In this document: piece by piece, positions 16,728-25,650 of the stretch | How positions within the stretch are numbered: the stretch's first letter is position 1 | How the letters are laid out: the number at the start of each line of letters is the position of its first letter | Source of the DNA: DASRDS01 sp035569435 | GTDB taxonomy: Bacteria; Gemmatimonadota; Gemmatimonadetes; Gemmatimonadales; Gemmatimonadaceae | NCBI GenBank assembly: GCA_035569435.1 | Contig: DATMNB010000043.1 | Location: forward strand, 1-39,426 | Length of the DNA stretch: 39,426 nt | Direction of reading: 5' to 3' | The notes under the pieces: generated by a model | Databases searched by the model: none | Seen by the model: the letters and a program-made list of their open reading frames with translations, nothing else | Told to the model about the DNA's origin: nothing | Translations under genes and position numbers: made by a program

Positions 16728-18432
16728 ACAGCACGAATCGGTTGACCGAGGCCAACGCCTCGGCGGCGATGGCCTGCAACGACGCCAGGTCGGCGGCCGC
16801 CTCGCCGATGACCGAGGCCTGGAGCGCCGTGGCCGACGCCATCTGCGACGCCGCCTCGCGCTGTGCGTTGGCGAGCGCGGCCACTTCGGCGGCGCGCCCC
16901 TCGATGCGTCGCACCGCGTCGCGTTGCGCGGCGGCCAGCGTGGCCACGCCTCGCACGATCGCCGCCGCTGACTCGACACGCGCCGCCGAGTCCCGGATCG
17001 TTTGCCCGGTGCCGCCGATGACCTTTCGTCCGGCCAGGACTTCGTCGTTGGCGCGCGCGAGATCGTCGGCCGTTGCGGCGGTGCTCTTCTGGATACCGGC
17101 AATCTCCCCGCGGATCTGCTCCACGAGCTTGCCCGACGCCCGCGCCAGCTTGCGCACCTCGTCGGCGACAACCGCGAACCCCTTCCCATGCTCTCCCGCA
17201 CGCGCGGCCTCGATCGCGGCGTTGAGCGCGATCAGGTTGGTCGTCTGCGCGATCCCATCGATGCCGGCCGTGGCGCCGGCGATGGCCCGGAGCCGGTGCT
17301 CGACGTCGGCGAAACTCTCCCGCGCCGCATGGGCTGCGACGACGATGCGCTCGATCGCCGAGTCGGCGTCGGCCACCCCGCTGAGCCCCGCCTGTGCCGC
17401 CCGGAGCGTGTCGGTGGCGATCTGATCGGCCTCGCCGACCCGATCGAGCATGGCCTCGGCGGCTTCCCCGGCGGCAATCGCTTCCTCCCGAGTCCGCGCA
17501 GCCGCGTCGGCCTGGGCCGCGGCGTCCGCCGCCACGTGCTCCACCGTCGCGGTCAGCTCCTCGCCCGACGCAGTGAGCTCCTCGGTCGACGCGCCCAGCT
17601 CCTCGGTCCGACGCACCACGCGTTCGGAGGCGTCGCGCGTACTCGCGACCAGTCGCGCGAGCTCGGCGATGAACCGATTGACGCAGACCGCAAGGTCGCC
17701 GATCTCGTCGCGGGTCCGTACGGCGACCCGGGTGCGCAGGTTCCACTCGCTCTGGCGGGTGAGACTATCGAGCGACACGGTGACTGATTCGAGCGGCCGG
17801 GTCACCGAACGCGAGAGTAGCCAGGCGAGTCCGCACGCCACCGTGATGGCGGCGATCGTGGCGACCGTGAACAACTGGCGAAGCCGGAACCAGGCGTCGA
17901 TCGCCCGATCCAGGGACCAGGCGAGCAGCACGCGCTCACCGGAACGCGTTGGACGCACGACCCACAGCTCGCGGTTGTTGTGGCGGACGCCATCGTTACT
18001 GGCGGCGCGCGCGACGTCGGGAGGTGGGAAGATGGTGCCGTGCTCGGAGCGCGCGAAGAGCACGTGCCCGGTCTCGTCCACGACGCCGACATATAGGATA
18101 CGGCCCAACGCGGTCGTGAAGACGTCGTTGATCGTCTCGGCGGTCGGCCGGCGGACGACGAGCGCGGTCACGGTGCGGGCGCTTTCGGCGGACTCCCCGA
18201 ACTGGACGGTCCAGAAGATCCGGGGCAGGAACCACGAGCCCAGGATGAGAAACGTTGGGAACAGGGCGGCGACGACGAAGAGAATGATCTTCGTCCGCAC
18301 CCGGGCGCCGCGCCGTTCGACGCCGCCATGCGCGTGGAGAAACTCGATCCCTTCGAGGGTGTCGAGCTCTGGGGAGCGCCAACGCCCGCTCCTGCGGCCG
18401 TTCGCGCCTTGGATCTGGTCAACGACAGTCAA
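16726..18432 (-). CDS. methyl-accepting chemotaxis protein
   Basis: This is a transmembrane chemoreceptor that controls CheA through CheW, 568 aa. The first membrane helix is near residues 48-70 (IILFVVAALFPTFLILGSW). A periplasmic sensor of about 115 residues follows, then a second helix near 186-208, a HAMP-like linker (SRSVTRPLESVTVSLDSL), and a long signalling coiled coil. The highly conserved hairpin tip reads ALNAAIEAARAGEHGKGFAV, then VADEVRKLA. The TTG start at 18432 is chosen because GAGGTG lies 5 nt upstream. A GTG at 18300 would also give a signal-like N-terminus but has no ribosome site. No che genes are nearby, so it works with a pathway encoded elsewhere. The ligand is unknown. 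Confidence 0.92.
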   Translation of the reverse strand: MTVVDQIQGANGRRSGRWRSPELDTLEGIEFLHAHGGVERRGARVRTKIILFVVAALFPTFLILGSWFLPRIFWTVQFGESAESARTVTALVVRRPTAETINDVFTTALGRILYVGVVDETGHVLFARSEHGTIFPPPDVARAASNDGVRHNNRELWVVRPTRSGERVLLAWSLDRAIDAWFRLRQLFTVATIAAITVACGLAWLLSRSVTRPLESVTVSLDSLTRQSEWNLRTRVAVRTRDEIGDLAVCVNRFIAELARLVASTRDASERVVRRTEELGASTEELTASGEELTATVEHVAADAAAQADAAARTREEAIAAGEAAEAMLDRVGEADQIATDTLRAAQAGLSGVADADSAIERIVVAAHAARESFADVEHRLRAIAGATAGIDGIAQTTNLIALNAAIEAARAGEHGKGFAVVADEVRKLARASGKLVEQIRGEIAGIQKSTAATADDLARANDEVLAGRKVIGGTGQTIRDSAARVESAAAIVRGVATLAAAQRDAVRRIEGRAAEVAALANAQREAASQMASATALQASVIGEAAADLASLQAIAAEALASVNRFVL

Positions 18433-18546
18433 TCCAGCACCTCGGGGTCCCGCGGGGCGCGCTCTCGTACAGGACGACTGGGGCGCCCAAGGGTTGCGCG
18501 GGCCGCGGGGGTTGCTTGTCGGGGCTTGCGAGCTACTCTACCGGAG

Positions 18547-19116
18547 ATGCGCCGCCTGATCTCCTATTTCTTACGTGGGCTGGCGTTCGTCGCCCCGATC
18601 GCGGTGACGGTCTACGTCTGCGTCCGGATCTTTACGGAGATCGACGGCTGGCTGGGCCTCAAGACCCCGGGCGTCGGCTTCGCGCTGACGCTGATCCTGA
18701 TCACCGTCGTCGGCTTCCTCGGCTCGACCCTGCTGGCGCGCGGGCTCATAACGTCCATCGACAGCCTGATCGACCGCCTGCCCTTCGTTCGCCTGCTGTA
18801 CTCGTCGACCAAGGACATGCTGAACGCCTTTGTCGGCGAGCAGCGCCGGTTCGACATCCCCGTCCTCGTCCCCTCCCCCGACGGCGGCCCGGCCAAGTCC
18901 CTGGGCTTCCTCACCCAGGGCTCGCTGGACCGCATCGGGTTGGGCGACCACGTGACCGTCTACCTCCCGTTCTCCTACGCGCTCTCCGGCCGGCTCTTTC
19001 TCTATCCGGCCGCCGTCGTCACACGTCTCGATGTGCCGAGTGCGGACGTGATGGCGTTCATCGTCTCGGGGGGCGTGACGGCGCTGCCGCCGTCACCCCC
19101 GAGCCCCTCGGCCTAA
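18547..19116 (+). CDS. DUF502 family membrane protein
   Basis: This 189-aa protein of the DUF502 family has no established biochemical role. Two membrane helices lie at the N-terminus (FLRGLAFVAPIAVTVYVCV near residues 8-26, and FALTLILITVVGFLGSTLLA near 45-64). A conserved soluble part follows with PFVRLLYSSTKDMLNAF and a beta-rich C-terminal region (VTVYLPFSYALSGRLFLYP). The start at MRRLISYF is set by alignment with the family's usual N-terminus; the longer in-frame form crosses the divergent chemoreceptor promoter. The last 4 bp overlap the convergent susD gene. Its neighbours say nothing about function. Confidence 0.85.
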   Translation: MRRLISYFLRGLAFVAPIAVTVYVCVRIFTEIDGWLGLKTPGVGFALTLILITVVGFLGSTLLARGLITSIDSLIDRLPFVRLLYSSTKDMLNAFVGEQRRFDIPVLVPSPDGGPAKSLGFLTQGSLDRIGLGDHVTVYLPFSYALSGRLFLYPAAVVTRLDVPSADVMAFIVSGGVTALPPSPPSPSA

Positions 19117-20477
19117 CAACCTGATGTGATGGGCGTTCCCGGCGTTGCGGTTGGGTCGTTCCAATTCTGCAGCGGGTCCACTGGAATGTTGGGATTGGCG
19201 CTCGTTTCGCTGAGCGGGTAGGTCAGTCGACGCGGAATCAACGCCTGACCACCGAGCGGCAGCATCGCCGGCAACCCGGTTCTCTTCCAGTCGTTCCAGA
19301 CTTCGGGATTCTGAAACAGCGCGATGTACTTCTCGTTCATGATTGTCGAGAGGTGCACGGGCGATTGCGGCGTCGCCCCGACGGCGGCCTGTTCCGCTTG
19401 ATACGCCAACGTCGCGGAATCGCCGTGTCCTCTCTGACACTCGGCCTCCGCGATGATCAACTCGTTTTCGGCGTACGTGATGATCGGCTGGGCGAACGTC
19501 GGGGCCGAGCGCGTGCCGGAGAGCGTGGACAGCGCCGCGCCGGAGGCGGTATCCGATCCGACGTACAACGCGCCAACCGTGGTGAAATACGCCGGCAAGC
19601 GTGGATCGCCCGTCGCGTTCATGAGATTTACGATCGTCCCGCCGGCCGCGATGTCGCCGGCATAGATGCTCTGGAAGTCCGACCACAAGTTCGCGGTGCT
19701 CGCCGTCGCTCCGACGTGGTAGCTGACGAAATCGGACGCACCGGTTGGATCCAGGATGCCTGAATCGGCCGCGACCAGCGCCGAGTCGTACGCCACGACG
19801 CCAAGCTTCTCGGCTTGATGGATCCACAACCGCGCTTTGATCGTGTACGCCAGGTGAATCCACGACTCGGGCGCGCCACCGAACGTATTGTCGTTCGCCT
19901 GCGCGCCGACATTCGTGGGCCCCGTCGCGCGCATATACACGATCGCTGATGACAGGGCGTGTTCGAGGCTGTCGTACACCTGTTGTTGGGGATCGACCTT
20001 CGGGATCGGATGGACCGTCGGCTGCGAGGCCTGCGAGTACGGAATGTCGCCCCAGATGTCGGCCCCGAGCCCGACCTGGATCGCCTCCAGGACAATCGCC
20101 TGGCCAACGAAAATCGAATCGCCCGCCGCCATCGATGTTGTCTCGATGGTGTGCAGATCGATCAGCCCGCCGCCCCCGTAGATGTGCGACCAGTTGCCGT
20201 AGTAATCGTCCTGCCCGTATTGGTAAATATTCAGCGTGTTGAACGGCGTCGCTTGTCCGGAGCACTGCTGCATCCAGATACACAGGGTGCGGCCGAGCTG
20301 ACCTTCAATCTGGAAATAGACGTCCGTCTGTGCCGCGATGAAGAGGGGACCGGCGGACGCGGTGCCAGGCTCGTTCGGGTTGGTGGTGAGTTTCTTGGCC
20401 TTGAGGAAGTCGTTGCATCCCGCCAGCGCCAACACCAGCAGGCCGCTTCCGCACGCCGCCGCCACGTATCGATGCAT
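19113..20477 (-). CDS. SusD/RagB-family nutrient-binding lipoprotein
   Basis: This outer-membrane surface lipoprotein acts as the lid of a SusC-type transporter, capturing oligosaccharides, peptides or other large nutrients. The chosen start gives a lipoprotein signal (GSGLLVLALAG followed by Cys). The 454-aa mature-type sequence shows the SusD pattern: an N-terminal TTNPNEP segment, helices near SWIHLAYTIKARLWI, and the late motif ITYAENELIIAEAECQRG with a conserved ERxxE-like region replaced by IMNEKYIALFQNPEVWNDW. An upstream GTG at 20513 overlaps the susC stop as GTGA and is an alternative start. It is transcribed after susC. No glycosidase, sulfatase or protease sits beside the pair to hint at the substrate. 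Confidence 0.9.
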   Translation of the reverse strand: MHRYVAAACGSGLLVLALAGCNDFLKAKKLTTNPNEPGTASAGPLFIAAQTDVYFQIEGQLGRTLCIWMQQCSGQATPFNTLNIYQYGQDDYYGNWSHIYGGGGLIDLHTIETTSMAAGDSIFVGQAIVLEAIQVGLGADIWGDIPYSQASQPTVHPIPKVDPQQQVYDSLEHALSSAIVYMRATGPTNVGAQANDNTFGGAPESWIHLAYTIKARLWIHQAEKLGVVAYDSALVAADSGILDPTGASDFVSYHVGATASTANLWSDFQSIYAGDIAAGGTIVNLMNATGDPRLPAYFTTVGALYVGSDTASGAALSTLSGTRSAPTFAQPIITYAENELIIAEAECQRGHGDSATLAYQAEQAAVGATPQSPVHLSTIMNEKYIALFQNPEVWNDWKRTGLPAMLPLGGQALIPRRLTYPLSETSANPNIPVDPLQNWNDPTATPGTPITSGC

Positions 20478-20509
20478 GTATGAAATCCGAGTAGAAGTCA
20501 CGTGGCCGC

Positions 20510-23500
20510 TCACTTGGTGAGGATGACCGTGAAGACAATCGTCCGGGCCTGCGGGATGCCGAAGAAGTCGATGCCCTGCGCGCCAGTCTCGGCGCCGCCG
20601 GCATTGACCTCGGGGTCACCCGAGGGATACCGGGACCATGTCACCAGATTGCGTCCCGACACGCGGGCCTGGATATACCCGAGGCCCAGGTTGTGCGTGA
20701 TGAACCGGCTGTCGAACGTGTAGCCGAGCGAGAGCTCGCGCAGCTTCACGTAGCTGCCGTCGAGCAGATACGGCGAGATGAGCGACACGGCGATCCCGCC
20801 CTGATAGTTCTGGAACCACGTCTGGTCGAGCACGGCCGGCGTGCCCGCGCCGGGGCCAGCCACTGGCCCCTTCATGTAGCCCTGACCAAACGTCACCGTC
20901 TTATTGCGCAGGTTACCGGTCGTCGCCGACGTGCCATAGAAGTCCAGGGCTTGCTGCGTCTGATCGTACACAAGGCCACCCTGCCGCACGTCGACGAGCG
21001 CGTAGAGCGTCCATTTCTTCCACCGGAAGCTCGTGTGGAAGTTGCCGGTCCACTTGGGATCCGGGTTGCCGAGGTAGCGTTGGGTCGGATCGATAATCGG
21101 GTAGCCGGCACCCTCCCCGCCGAGCGTCCCGTTGTCGATGAACAGGGCGTGATGCTTCCGCTGCCTTGCCGTGCAGTTGGCGTCGACGCTATAACTGCCG
21201 TTCAACACGACGCCACGGCCGCATCGGACGTAATCCTCGCCGCGAAACGCGTCGACGGTCCCGCCGAGTTGCGTGAACACGTTGCCGAAACCACCCAGGC
21301 CGCCGTACGGAATGAAGCTGGCGCCGGCGAGCTTGGTGACCTTGTTCCAGTTTGTCGCGTAGTTGACGCCGGCCTCCCACGAGATGTCGCGTGTCTGGAT
21401 CGGCCGCACGTTGAAGGCCAGCTCGACGCCGTCATTCCGAATCGTCGCGCCGTTGTACCACTTGTTCGTGTAGCCGCCAGACGCCGGGACGACGATGGGC
21501 AGAATGACGTCCGTCGACAGCTTATGGTACCAGGTGATGGCCAGGTCGCTGCGGTCCTTGAAGAAGCCAAAGTCGGCGCCCGTCTCGAACTCGCCGGTGC
21601 GCTCGACGCGGAGCTTACCGGGCTCCGTGTCCGGTGTGAACAATCCGCCGCCGTTTGCGCCCGACGCCGACAGGATCGATGCGCTGAAAAAATCGGTGTA
21701 TGGGCATGCGGCGCAGTAGTACTTGACCGTCTCGTACGGGTTTGGCTCGGTGCCGCTCTGTCCATACGCCACGCGCAGTTTCGCGTACGAGACCACAGGG
21801 TAGACCAATCCATGCAGGTAGCTGCTGATGTCCCATGCGGCGCTCCCGCTCGGGAACCACGCCCAACTATTTGGGAACGTCGATGACCCGTCATATCGGG
21901 CCCCGACCTTCAGGTACAGCTGCTGCCATACGTTGAGCGTCGCCTGCCCGAAATAGCCGAGGTCATGGATGTAGTACTGCTGCGAGTAGACCGGCGTGCG
22001 TTCCGAGTTGGTGTTGTTCAGCGACGGGGGATAGTTCGCGAACAACCCGTCGCCGACGGCGCCAAACCCATTGAAGCTCCGCGTATTGAGATCCTGGCCG
22101 ATCGTCGCATCCCCGCTCAGATTTGGCCCTCGCGACCACGTGGCCGTGGCGAGCACGGTCTGATCCAGCTCGAAGTGATCGAAGTCCTGTTGGATGACCT
22201 GACCGGTCGGCAGCGCCGTCTGTGAATTCCCGATCGGTTGCGACTGCACACGGTTGTCGTGCGAGTAGTCCACGCCCAAGTGCTCCTGGAACTTGAGCCA
22301 CGGCGTCGCCTGCCAGTCGATCGTCCCGCTCGGGATGACCCGGTTGGTGTTCGTCGTGCTCAGTCCCGTCGCCGCCGAGAAGAACGGATCATCGTATCCG
22401 CGCGTCGAATCGGCATCGAGGGCAGTCGGGAACGGTCGTCGGAACGACCGCTGTTGTCCGTACTGATTGTAGATCGGCAGGTTATTGAAGTCGGGCGGCG
22501 TGAGCCACGAGCCGAATGTGATGCTCGCAAAGTTGTACCCCTTCTGCACCGCGTCCTGTGCGGTGTTGGCAAACGAGACGTTGCCATCGAGCGTCAGCCC
22601 GGGCACGACCTCGCGCGAAGCTTTGAGACGGGCCGAGGACCGGTGCAGATAGTTGTGCGGGCCGATCACGTCGCCGACCTGGTCGACATATCCGCCCGAC
22701 GCCAGGAACGCGCTGCGCGTGTCCCCACCCGAGACGGTCAGATTGTTGTCGCTATACGTCCCGGTCTGGAACACTTCGTTGCGGTGATCATAGGTCGGCG
22801 TGCCCGGCGCGATCGCCGGTCCCCAGCTGACCCCTTGCGTGAGACAGGGCGGATTGCTCGAGAATCCGGCCGCGATACACGTGTCCACGGAGTCACCCGA
22901 CCCCTCCCCGTATTTTCGTTGCAGATCGGGAAAGTTCGTGACATTCGAAAAGCCATAGTTGCTGGTCAACGTCGTCGTCGTCCGACCACCGCGGCCGCTC
23001 TTGGTCGTGATCAGAATGACACCCTGGCCAGCACGCGCACCATAAATGGCCCCAGCGGCGGCGCCCTTCAGGATCGTCACCGACTCGATGTCGTCGGGGT
23101 TGATGTCGATGGCACGATTGGGCGAGGCCACACCGCCTTGCGGTCCGCCGGTCTGGGGATCGAGCGTGGCCACCGTATTCGTCGAGTTGTCGATCGGCGT
23201 TCCGTCGATGACGATCAGCGGATCCGGCGTGTGCCCCAGCGTGTTCTCGCCGCGCAGCCGGATCGATGCCGACGCGCCGGGATCGCCGGCGTTGGACGTG
23301 ATGTTCACACCAGGCGTCTGGGCGGCAATCGCGTCGACGATGTTCGGCTCGTGGCTGTTCTGGATCGCGCCCGAGTCGATATGGGCGCGCGCCGTGGCCA
23401 GCTTCTCCGTGCTACTCGACGTGCCCTCACCCGTGATGACCACTTCCCCCAGGTGCAACGGGTTGGTCTCCACGCGGTATGTCACCGGCGCAAAGGGCGC

Positions 23501-23794
23501 CGTGAGCACCAGCGACTCCGTCTCCGGTTTGAACCCGAGGGCGCGGACGCTCACGACGACGGTCTGGCCGGAGAGCTTGCTGGTCGGGATGTTGATCGTG
23601 AACTTGCCATCGGGCCGCGTCTGCGTGATCAGCGCCAGACTCGGAATGATGACCTGCGCGAACGGCACTGGGTTGCCGAGCGCCGACTTCACCTCACCCG
23701 TGAACGCCTCCGTCTGTCCCTGCCCCCGCGCCACCGCCGGTACGATCCCCAGCGCGATGGTCGCCAGACACCACATACGACGTATGAGATTCAC
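20510..23794 (-). CDS. SusC/RagA-family TonB-dependent outer membrane transporter
   Basis: This is an outer-membrane beta-barrel importer energised by TonB, 1094 aa, working with the SusD-like lid encoded next to it. After a Sec signal (near ATIALGIVPAVARGQG) comes a carboxypeptidase-regulatory-like beta domain (FTGEVKSALGNPVPFAQVI to about residue 110). The plug follows, with IRLRGENTLGHTPDPLIVID and SVTILKGAAAGAIYGARAGQ, and then a barrel rich in aromatic beta strands to the C-terminus (RTIVFTVILTK). The start is GTG with GAGG 7 nt upstream; an ATG six codons later is less well placed. Upstream lies a long leader with a hairpin and three phased repeats. The substrate is unknown. Confidence 0.95.
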   Translation of the reverse strand: MNLIRRMWCLATIALGIVPAVARGQGQTEAFTGEVKSALGNPVPFAQVIIPSLALITQTRPDGKFTINIPTSKLSGQTVVVSVRALGFKPETESLVLTAPFAPVTYRVETNPLHLGEVVITGEGTSSSTEKLATARAHIDSGAIQNSHEPNIVDAIAAQTPGVNITSNAGDPGASASIRLRGENTLGHTPDPLIVIDGTPIDNSTNTVATLDPQTGGPQGGVASPNRAIDINPDDIESVTILKGAAAGAIYGARAGQGVILITTKSGRGGRTTTTLTSNYGFSNVTNFPDLQRKYGEGSGDSVDTCIAAGFSSNPPCLTQGVSWGPAIAPGTPTYDHRNEVFQTGTYSDNNLTVSGGDTRSAFLASGGYVDQVGDVIGPHNYLHRSSARLKASREVVPGLTLDGNVSFANTAQDAVQKGYNFASITFGSWLTPPDFNNLPIYNQYGQQRSFRRPFPTALDADSTRGYDDPFFSAATGLSTTNTNRVIPSGTIDWQATPWLKFQEHLGVDYSHDNRVQSQPIGNSQTALPTGQVIQQDFDHFELDQTVLATATWSRGPNLSGDATIGQDLNTRSFNGFGAVGDGLFANYPPSLNNTNSERTPVYSQQYYIHDLGYFGQATLNVWQQLYLKVGARYDGSSTFPNSWAWFPSGSAAWDISSYLHGLVYPVVSYAKLRVAYGQSGTEPNPYETVKYYCAACPYTDFFSASILSASGANGGGLFTPDTEPGKLRVERTGEFETGADFGFFKDRSDLAITWYHKLSTDVILPIVVPASGGYTNKWYNGATIRNDGVELAFNVRPIQTRDISWEAGVNYATNWNKVTKLAGASFIPYGGLGGFGNVFTQLGGTVDAFRGEDYVRCGRGVVLNGSYSVDANCTARQRKHHALFIDNGTLGGEGAGYPIIDPTQRYLGNPDPKWTGNFHTSFRWKKWTLYALVDVRQGGLVYDQTQQALDFYGTSATTGNLRNKTVTFGQGYMKGPVAGPGAGTPAVLDQTWFQNYQGGIAVSLISPYLLDGSYVKLRELSLGYTFDSRFITHNLGLGYIQARVSGRNLVTWSRYPSGDPEVNAGGAETGAQGIDFFGIPQARTIVFTVILTK

Positions 23795-23812
23795 TGATCG
23801 CCCTCATCCTGG

Positions 23813-23845
23813 GAGTTGACACGGAGTTGACAGGCAGTTGACAAA
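23813..23845 (-). repeat. three direct repeats with 11-bp period before susC
   Basis: Plus-strand AGTTGAC occurs at 23814, 23825 and 23836, exactly 11 bp apart; on the minus strand this is TGTCAACT three times. Direct 7-mers with 4-bp spacers every helical turn resemble the layout of PhoB/OmpR-family boxes (CTGTCAT-N4-CTGTCAT). The block ends about 7 bp before the susC ribosome site, so protein bound here would block rather than activate, unless the repeats act in RNA. Confidence 0.6.
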
Positions 23846-23856
23846 CTCCAGAGACC

Positions 23857-23881
23857 CCCGCCGTCGGAGAGCGACGGCGGG
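23857..23881. other. perfect 10-bp hairpin in the susC leader
   Basis: CCCGCCGTCG (23857-23866) and CGACGGCGGG (23872-23881) pair perfectly around a 5-nt loop. It lies 12 bp upstream (minus-strand sense) of the three phased repeats. No U-run follows, so it is not a plain terminator. It may be part of a structured 5' leader. Confidence 0.55.
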
Positions 23882-24163
23882 CCGGTGCTGGCGCGGCGCG
23901 CGCGAGACGCGCCGGTGTGGAGCGCCTTTACGGACCGCTGCGCCGCAGGATGCCCGCGCGCCCAAGGCGATCGTTGGGCGTATTGGGGCGAATCGATCGA
24001 GACTGCGTGAACGTCGGCGTGATCAGATCCTCCGCGCGATTAGGCGCGGCGACTGGGGAAAGGACCACGACTCCGTCAGCACGAGTGTTGCCGACGGCCG
24101 GATGAGAGCCGACAGAATATCGAGGCGCGACCGCTTGGCCAGTCCGCTACACTCGATGTCGCG

Positions 24164-24193
24164 AATGTAGGGATGCCTTACACATCATGTCAA
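24164..24193 (-). promoter_or_regulatory. sigma-70-like promoter for susC
   Basis: On the minus strand a perfect -35 TTGACA (24193-24188) is followed after 18 bp by TACATT (24169-24164). Transcription would begin near 24157 and give a susC leader of about 360 nt. The -35 overlaps the ATG at 24187 that could be an alternative start of the divergent gabD-like gene. Found by eye and not tested against background. Confidence 0.5.
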
Positions 24194-24252
24194 TAACGAG
24201 TCTCGACTCGGTCTCATCGACGACACCATGCCGCGTGGCTACTTTGTCGTGC

Positions 24253-25650
24253 ATGCCCACGCCCCGCGGTACCTTCGCCGTCCACAATCCCGCGACACTC
24301 GCCCATCTCGCCGACGTCCCAAACGCGACCGCCGACGATGCACGCCGAGCAATCGCCGCAGCGTCCGCGGCACTAGCGAGCTGGGCCGCAACCCCCGCAC
24401 CCGAGCGGGCGAGCATCCTGAGGCGCGCCGATGCCCTGATGCTCGAGCGCACCGATCCCCTCGCGCGCACCCTCACCGCCGAAGGCGGAAAACCGCTCGC
24501 CGAGGCGCGCGGCGAGATCGCCTACGCGGCCAGCTTCTTCAGATGGTTCGCAGGTGAAGCAGAACGACTGTACGGCCGCACCATTCCAGCATCGACCCCC
24601 GACAAACGCCTCCTCGCCGTCCGCCAACCCGTCGGCGTCGTCGGCGCCATCACGCCGTGGAACTTCCCGGCCGCGATGATCTCCCGCAAAGTCGCCCCCG
24701 CCCTCGCCGCGGGCTGCACCGTCGTCCTCAAACCCGCCGAGCAAACCCCGCTCACGGCGCTCCTCATCGGAGACATCCTGACCGAGGCCGGACTCCCACC
24801 CGGCGTGCTGACCGTCCTCCCCACAAGCGACCCGGCCCCGGTCGGCGCCGAGCTGCTCGCCAATCCCGCCGTCCGCAAAATCACCTTCACCGGCTCGACC
24901 GACGTGGGCAAGTACCTCATGCGCGAAGCCGCCGCCTCGGTTAAACGCATCTCCCTCGAGCTCGGCGGCCACGCCCCCTTCATCGTGTTCCCCGACGCCG
25001 ACATCGAGGCCGCGGCCCAAGGCGCGATCATCTCCAAGTTCCGCAACGCCGGCCAGACCTGCGTCTGCGCCAACCGACTCTACGTCCATCGCTCGGTCGC
25101 CGGCGCCTTCGTCGAGGCGTTCGAGCCACTCGTCGCCGCGCTCACCGTCGGCGACGGCATGCGCGACGGCGTCCAGGTCGGCCCCCTCATCGATGCCGCG
25201 GGCGTCCAGAAAGTCGAGACCCAGCTCCGCGACGCGGTCACGCACGGCGCCCACGTGCTGGTCGGCGGTGACCGCCCGACGGACGCCGGCCCAGGCTATT
25301 TCTTCGCGCCGACGCTCTTGACGGACGTCCGCGACGACATGCTCATCATGCGCGAGGAAACGTTCGGCCCCCTCGCCCCCGTCTCGACGTTCGACCACGA
25401 CGACGAGGTGCTCGCGCGCGCCAACCGCGGCCCATTCGGTCTCGCGGCCTATCTCTACACCCGCGACCTATCCCGCGCCTGGCGCGCCGCCGAGCAATTG
25501 GAGTACGGCATCGTCGGCGTCAACGACCCCCTCCCCTCCACCGCCCAAGCGCCTTTCGGCGGTTTCAAGGAATCGGGACTCGGCCGCGAGGGCGGCAGCG
25601 AAGGCATGGATGCCTTTCTCGAGACCAAGTACATCTCAATGGGCGTCTAA
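24253..25650 (+). CDS. gabD: succinate-semialdehyde dehydrogenase, GabD type
   Basis: This NAD(P)-dependent enzyme oxidises succinate semialdehyde to succinate, the last step of GABA and putrescine breakdown. The 465-aa sequence aligns along its length with E. coli GabD. It has GVVGAITPWNFPAAMISRK, VVLKPAEQTPLTA, FTGSTDVGKYLMREA, the general-base Glu in SLELGGHAPFIVF, and the catalytic Cys270 in FRNAGQTCVCANRLYV, a typical GabD signature. The C-terminal GGFKESGLGREGG is also present. The start is uncertain: ATG 24253 begins just before the conserved NPAT segment, while ATG 24187 adds 22 residues that do not resemble the usual INGEW N-terminus. It converges on and overlaps the DUF72 gene by 15 bp. 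It fits the putrescine genes that follow. Confidence 0.88.
   Translation: MPTPRGTFAVHNPATLAHLADVPNATADDARRAIAAASAALASWAATPAPERASILRRADALMLERTDPLARTLTAEGGKPLAEARGEIAYAASFFRWFAGEAERLYGRTIPASTPDKRLLAVRQPVGVVGAITPWNFPAAMISRKVAPALAAGCTVVLKPAEQTPLTALLIGDILTEAGLPPGVLTVLPTSDPAPVGAELLANPAVRKITFTGSTDVGKYLMREAAASVKRISLELGGHAPFIVFPDADIEAAAQGAIISKFRNAGQTCVCANRLYVHRSVAGAFVEAFEPLVAALTVGDGMRDGVQVGPLIDAAGVQKVETQLRDAVTHGAHVLVGGDRPTDAGPGYFFAPTLLTDVRDDMLIMREETFGPLAPVSTFDHDDEVLARANRGPFGLAAYLYTRDLSRAWRAAEQLEYGIVGVNDPLPSTAQAPFGGFKESGLGREGGSEGMDAFLETKYISMGV

Larger units (their letters stand above)
23795..24157 (-). promoter_or_regulatory. predicted long 5' leader of susC-susD
   Basis: This 363-bp stretch has no convincing gene on either strand; in-frame runs there are short and Arg-rich. 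If the promoter at 24164-24193 is used, all of it is transcribed as the susC leader. It contains a 10-bp hairpin (23857-23881), three direct repeats (23813-23845), and the susC ribosome site GAGG. I see no known riboswitch consensus in the remainder. Confidence 0.45.

Noticed and set aside
22238..23797. Plus-strand frame of about 519 codons opposite susC
   Set aside because: It is Arg-rich without motifs, while the minus strand encodes a textbook TonB-dependent receptor.
23813..23845. Plus-strand TTGACA copies in the repeats as -35 boxes for gabD
   Set aside because: They are more than 400 bp from the gabD start and have no matching -10 at usual spacing. The regular 11-bp phasing suggests a binding or RNA element instead.
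23838..24170. 110-codon plus-strand frame between susC and gabD
   Set aside because: It has Arg-rich composition, no ribosome site and no family resemblance. The region is better explained as leader and promoter.
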